Assembly: GCA_019695055.1 (NCBI GenBank)
Contig: JAIBAT010000142.1
Span: 1 to 36,117 of the forward strand
Origin: Candidatus Sumerlaeaceae bacterium
Lineage (GTDB): Bacteria > Sumerlaeota > Sumerlaeia > Sumerlaeales > Sumerlaeaceae
Length of the DNA stretch: 36,117 nucleotides
Direction: 5' to 3'
Below, one piece after another: positions 32,231 through 36,117 of this stretch. The position numbers and the translations under genes are program-made. The notes below the pieces were generated by a model that was not told the origin of the DNA, searched no databases, and worked only from the letters and a program-made list of their open reading frames with translations. The stretch's first letter is position 1; each line of letters begins with the position of its first letter.

Positions 32231-33694
32231 ATGTCAGACGAGGGTATGATCCTTCTTAAGCTTGCCGTTGAGAAGGGCATGATGACCGAGCGGCAGTCGG
32301 AGCAGCTGTGTCAGGAACTGGATATGTTCCCAGGGCAGAAGTTGGCGTCCGTAATGCTGTCGCGCAACTATATAACAATCATGCAACTCGCGGATCTGCG
32401 CAAGATTCTGCGTGAGCGTGAACTGGCTGCGGGTACCAAAGGAGGTGCCAAGGCCGTAGCTGCCAAGCCTTCATCGCGCCCCGATTTGCCTCCCGTGGGA
32501 GGAGAAAGCAAACCTGCGCACCAGTTGCAACGTCCGCGACTGGGCTCAACACCGATTGACCAGCCCAAAACGAGGCATCGGGATGCATCGAGAACGGCAA
32601 CCATTCGTCGCATCGATTTGGGTTTGGGCCCTCAATCCGACAACATTGCTCCATACCTCAAGTACGCGCGGCAGATGGGGGCTTCGGACCTTCACATTGC
32701 ACCACTTCGACCGCCAATGGTTCGAAAACATGGGGAGCTTTACTATTTGCAGGAGCCCCCACTTACCCCGGAACGCTCCAAGGATATTAATTTCTCGGCC
32801 CTCAATGAATCGCAGGCGGCTCGTGTCATCCGCCAGTGGCAGGTGGACTTCCCACTGGAAATTTCGGGCTTGGGTCGCCACCGAGCCAATGTTTACCACC
32901 AGCGGCTTGGCTGGGAAGGCAGCTATCGTATTATCCAGGACCAGATCATGAGCATCCAGGATCTGCGGATGCCTCCCGAGGTCGTGGCCCTGACGAATCA
33001 TGTACGCGGGTTGATCATTATCACGGGCCCTGCAGGATCAGGAAAGACCACAACCCTTGCGGCATTGGTAAATCACATAAACGAAACACGGACGGGTCAC
33101 ATTGTTACGGTGGAGGACCCAATTGAGTATGTCATACCACCGAAAAGGTGCCAGATTACCCAACGCGACATTGGCGAACATACGACCAGTTTCGCGACGG
33201 CGTTGCGCGCGGCCCTTCGGCAGGATCCGGACGTCATTGTCGTGGGTGAGTTGCGCGACCATGAGACAGCAGCCATTTCCATTTCGGCCGCTGAGACTGG
33301 ACATCTCGTTTTCGGCACGCTCCATACCAGTTCCGCCACACGGACCGTATCGCGCCTGATCGAAGTCTTTCCGGCATCGCAACGTGCGCAGATCTGCACA
33401 ATGGTCGCCGAATCCTTGCGGGGTGTCATTTGCCAGCAGTTGATCCCCAGGATCGATGTTCCGGGGTTTGCGATGGCCCTCGAAGTACTCATTTTCACGA
33501 GCGGCGTCATCCAGCAAATCAAGGAGGGAAAGACGCATCAACTGCCAACATTAATCCAGTCCAGCAAAAAGCAGGGAATGCTGCTTATGGACGAATCGTT
33601 GATGGAACTTTATCAGGCCAAGATTATTTCGGGTCGAGAAGCGTTTGCCCGGGCGGAAAACAAACCATTGTTCGAATCCTTTAAGGACAGCTAG
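32231..33694 (+). CDS. PilT-family ATPase with N-terminal helical extension (second of three, 487 aa)
   Basis: The ATPase core has ASDLHI (about 151), Walker A GPAGSGKT (266-273), Asp box VEDPIEY, Walker B VIVVGELRD and His box TGHLVFGTLHT, all canonical. Before it is an extension of about 140 residues: a helical part (LLKLAVEKGMMTERQSEQL ... LADLRKILRE) like the N-domain of GspE/PilB or MshEN-type regions, then a Pro/Arg-rich linker. This extension is absent from ordinary PilT. I chose ATG 32231; GTG 32204 is in frame upstream, and no strong SD marks either. The next PilT gene starts 3 bases after the stop. Confidence 0.92.
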   Translation: MSDEGMILLKLAVEKGMMTERQSEQLCQELDMFPGQKLASVMLSRNYITIMQLADLRKILRERELAAGTKGGAKAVAAKPSSRPDLPPVGGESKPAHQLQRPRLGSTPIDQPKTRHRDASRTATIRRIDLGLGPQSDNIAPYLKYARQMGASDLHIAPLRPPMVRKHGELYYLQEPPLTPERSKDINFSALNESQAARVIRQWQVDFPLEISGLGRHRANVYHQRLGWEGSYRIIQDQIMSIQDLRMPPEVVALTNHVRGLIIITGPAGSGKTTTLAALVNHINETRTGHIVTVEDPIEYVIPPKRCQITQRDIGEHTTSFATALRAALRQDPDVIVVGELRDHETAAISISAAETGHLVFGTLHTSSATRTVSRLIEVFPASQRAQICTMVAESLRGVICQQLIPRIDVPGFAMALEVLIFTSGVIQQIKEGKTHQLPTLIQSSKKQGMLLMDESLMELYQAKIISGREAFARAENKPLFESFKDS

Positions 33695-33697
33695 ACT

Positions 33698-34774
33698 GTG
33701 CCTCTGATAGACAAATTATTTGATCTGATGGTTTCCCAGAACGCCTCCGACCTGCATCTCCACGAGATCCAGGTTCCCAAGCTCAGGGTTCTTGGAGAAT
33801 TGTTCCCCGTGCCGTCCATGCTGCCGATCTATTACGATGAGATCCGCAAAATGCTTATGGAAATTTGCGAGCCGGCGGATTGGGAGAAATTTGAACAGAC
33901 CGGCGACCTCGACTTCGCCTATGCATACAATGAAACGGCCCGATTTCGGGCAAACTACAAGAAACACTACAACGGCTACGGTGCCGTTTTCCGGATGATC
34001 CCATCCAAAATTCAGACGCTCAAGGAGATTCAGGCTCCAGCGATTTTGTCCACTTTTGGAATGTATGCCTCCGGGCTGTGCCTTGTCACCGGACCGACCG
34101 GTTCCGGAAAAACCACCACGCTTGCCGCGATAATTGACGAGATTAACCATACGCGAAAGAAGACGATTCTGACAGTGGAGGAACCCGTGGAATTTGTTCA
34201 CCCACAGATCAAGTCCACGATCGTGCAGCGCGAGGTTAATCACGACTGCCATTCGTTTGGCGATGCATTACGGGGTGCCATGCGTCAGGATATTGAAGTA
34301 ATCATGGTCGGGGAAATGCGGGATGTGCAGACAACCTCCCTTGCGGTAAAAGCCGCCGAAATGGGACAGTTGGTTCTTGCCACCCTGCATACCAATAGCG
34401 CCATCAAAGCCGTGGACCGAATCATCGATGTGTTTCCAGCTGACGAGCAGGAGTCCGTGCGCGACACACTCTCCGTCGCAATGCGCGCCGTTTGTGCCCA
34501 ATTGCTTCTGCGCCGTGCCGATGGACATGCGCGTGTTCCCGTTCATGAAATTCTTATTCAAACCCGCGCCTCTGCGAATCTGATTCGTGAGGGGAAAACC
34601 AATCAGTTGACGCAGGTAATCATGTCTGGCCGTAACGCCGGTATGCAACTGATGGACGACGGCATCGAACGGCTGCTGGACATTGGGATGATCTCCAGCC
34701 ACGAGGCCTACATGAAATGCACGGATAAGGAACGATTTGCAGCCCATGCCCCGCCTGGCCTCGGCGCAAACTGA
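33698..34774 (+). CDS. PilT/PilU-like ATPase with altered motifs (third of three, 358 aa)
   Basis: The core has ASDLHLHE (16-23), Walker A GPTGSGKT (132-139), Walker B VIMVGEMRD and C-terminal ANLIREGKTNQL, so it is a PilT-family motor. Some signature positions differ from the other two copies in this window: the Asp box is VEEPVEF instead of VEDP, the His box is MGQLVLATLHT instead of TGHLV, and RQDIEV replaces RQDPDV. Start GTG 33698 with AAGGA about 12 bases upstream, three bases after the previous stop. The pair is probably co-translated and might form a PilT/PilU-like set, where one is an accessory motor. Confidence 0.93.
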   Translation: MPLIDKLFDLMVSQNASDLHLHEIQVPKLRVLGELFPVPSMLPIYYDEIRKMLMEICEPADWEKFEQTGDLDFAYAYNETARFRANYKKHYNGYGAVFRMIPSKIQTLKEIQAPAILSTFGMYASGLCLVTGPTGSGKTTTLAAIIDEINHTRKKTILTVEEPVEFVHPQIKSTIVQREVNHDCHSFGDALRGAMRQDIEVIMVGEMRDVQTTSLAVKAAEMGQLVLATLHTNSAIKAVDRIIDVFPADEQESVRDTLSVAMRAVCAQLLLRRADGHARVPVHEILIQTRASANLIREGKTNQLTQVIMSGRNAGMQLMDDGIERLLDIGMISSHEAYMKCTDKERFAAHAPPGLGAN

Positions 34775-34853
34775 TTGCCAGAATGCGAAGCGTGCAAAAA
34801 CTGATGGTCTCTTTTGATTATTCCCCCGCTTTGTGCGCTTCGGTATAAATGAA

Positions 34854-36117
34854 ATGAACTTGTCAGTTCCTGGCAAAATCGTCGTGGCGCTCCTGCTCGC
34901 GGTAAATCCGCTGCATGCACTTGGGCCAGACCAACTCGTCACAACAGACATGACCTACACCTTCGATGTCGGGTTTGGAAACAGCATCTTTGTGGGCGCC
35001 CCGATTCCCCAACTTGGCGATGGTCAGATGATCACGGCACCCAAGCTGGTCTACACCCCGGGCGCGGTCTGGACAGCGAAAGTGGGACTACCCCCAAATA
35101 CAACGTTCACTTACAGATTCTATAATCGTGCCGATAGTCCGTCCTCCATTGGGAACTCCTCCAACGGAACTCAACTGGGTGCCAGCATAACAAAAACCAC
35201 CGCAGCGAAACCCGGTGTTACGCTTCCGGCAACCAAGACGGTTTATTACCATTCAGCCTGGGCCACTCCGGTCCTACAGGTCGAGACCACCCCCGGCACC
35301 TACGCGGATTTCCCCATGACCACGGTTGGTGCGGGGCGCGCACCGGGGGAACAGCGATGGCGCGCCACCGGGTTCGGGACGCCGGGAACTTTGGTCAAAT
35401 TCCGAGTCTTCGACGGCACCAGCAATTACGATCTCGCCCCTGGTGGCCAGCTTTACACAACATATCTCGACACCATGTTTCTTCAGGACGGGGGAATTTA
35501 CAACTATTTTCCCGCGGCCTCTGTTTCCGCAAGCCGCATCGAGACGATTTCCAGCGTTGCTTCCCCGCAGGGTCTCCAGTCCCGCTCGCTGCGCATCTAC
35601 CTGCCGCGTGGGTATGACCAGCACACCACCCGCAGCTACCCCGTCCTTTATATGCACGATGGGCAGAATCTATATGGCACCACAGGAAGCGGGTTCCCGC
35701 CGGTGCATTGGAATGTGGACGGCACCCTGGATAAGCTCATTTCCACCGGGCAGGTCCGCGAACTCATCGTCGTGGGCATCGACAACACCAGCGCCCGAAA
35801 CTCCGAATACACGCCACCGGGTGCACCTGCCGGAGGTCTGAGCGGGGGCACCGGCGACAAGTACCTCGCCTACGTTCGGGACACTGTTCGCCCGCTCATC
35901 AACAGCACCTATCGCACGCTCACCAGCGCGGTGAATACCGGCACCGCCGGCTCGTCACTCGGCGGAATTATTTCCACCTTTATGGGGCTCAACGCTCCCG
36001 AAACCTTCGCGAAGATTGGCGCCTTGAGCCCTGCCTATTGGGTAAACCTGAACGTGGTCAATCGCTTGACGACCGACGCTTCCCTTCCCAATTGGCGCCA
36101 TTATCTCGACTCCGGAA
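34854..36117 (+). CDS. Secreted modular esterase, 3' end outside the window
   Basis: Open from ATG 34854 to the window end (421 codons). A signal peptide (MNLSVPGKIVVALLLAVNPLHA) precedes two beta-rich modules: about 33-120 with LVYTPGAVWTAKVGLP, similar in style to CBM20 starch-binding domains, and about 140-240. Next is an alpha/beta-hydrolase of the esterase D/feruloyl esterase (Fes/enterochelin-esterase-like) kind: SLRIYLPRGY, YPVLYMHDGQNLYG, LIVVGIDNT and nucleophile elbow G-S-S368-L-G-G, then LSPAYW. The catalytic His would be beyond the edge. The likely job is deacylating a polysaccharide outside the cell; the substrate is unknown. No clear SD precedes the ATG. Confidence 0.85.
   Translation, partial: MNLSVPGKIVVALLLAVNPLHALGPDQLVTTDMTYTFDVGFGNSIFVGAPIPQLGDGQMITAPKLVYTPGAVWTAKVGLPPNTTFTYRFYNRADSPSSIGNSSNGTQLGASITKTTAAKPGVTLPATKTVYYHSAWATPVLQVETTPGTYADFPMTTVGAGRAPGEQRWRATGFGTPGTLVKFRVFDGTSNYDLAPGGQLYTTYLDTMFLQDGGIYNYFPAASVSASRIETISSVASPQGLQSRSLRIYLPRGYDQHTTRSYPVLYMHDGQNLYGTTGSGFPPVHWNVDGTLDKLISTGQVRELIVVGIDNTSARNSEYTPPGAPAGGLSGGTGDKYLAYVRDTVRPLINSTYRTLTSAVNTGTAGSSLGGIISTFMGLNAPETFAKIGALSPAYWVNLNVVNRLTTDASLPNWRHYLDSG

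Noticed and set aside
31912..32259. Plus-strand frame of 115 codons before the second pilT-family gene
   Set aside because: Overlaps the start of a clear PilT-family gene and has a Cys/Trp/Arg-rich random look.

Overview
The window reads as chromosome of a diderm (LPS-type) bacterium. By eye the GC content is in the high 50s percent. Four things support this: a BamA/Skp/LpxC/FabZ outer-membrane block, a periplasmic PpiD-like chaperone, lipoproteins, and type IV pilus parts. The pilin has an N-terminus ending in VPNFLEAQVRSKVSRVKAD, a style I associate with candidate phyla near the PVC/FCB groups (for example Sumerlaeota/BRC1 or Hydrogenedentota). This placement is a guess from gene content, not a phylogeny.

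Layout. (1) 1-6125, plus strand: an uncharacterised five-gene locus. It holds a Gly/Pro-rich protein, a small protein with a C-terminal membrane helix (paralog A), a 1242-aa helical-repeat lipoprotein, a 35-aa single-helix membrane peptide, and a soluble protein (paralog B). (2) 6150-8771: a minus-strand dprA-like/methyltransferase pair, a divergent RDD membrane protein and tRNA-Pro(UGG). (3) 8805-14571, minus strand: reading 5'->3', pilC, a third paralog (C), rsmE, an orphan histidine kinase, map and a Nudix hydrolase. (4) 14830-15918: pilT, divergent from pilC. (5) 15919-21732: an accessory region. It has a PadR-hemerythrin-DoxX-ChrA operon, an S1/P1 nuclease with an apparent AUA start, and two long non-coding stretches with hairpins and a G-quadruplex motif. 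(6) 21733-28618: ppiD-like, bamA, skp, lpxC, fabZ. (7) 28652-30797, minus strand: xseA and ubiE/menG. (8) 30946-34774: a pseudopilin with a structured leader, then two more PilT-family ATPases. (9) 34854-end: a secreted modular esterase cut by the window edge.

The best candidate for something undescribed is a family found here in three copies (A 1159-1725, B 5688-6125, C 12271-13299). They share an almost gapless pattern: W, then F of E-x-A-F 24 residues later, then W-H at +80/81, then G 12 residues after that. A and C carry a membrane helix. B has none, but lies 4 bases after a gene for a 35-aa membrane-helix peptide. A and B flank the giant lipoprotein; C sits directly after pilC. I infer a lineage-specific envelope assembly, possibly linked to type IV pili or secretion. 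No function is shown by the sequence.
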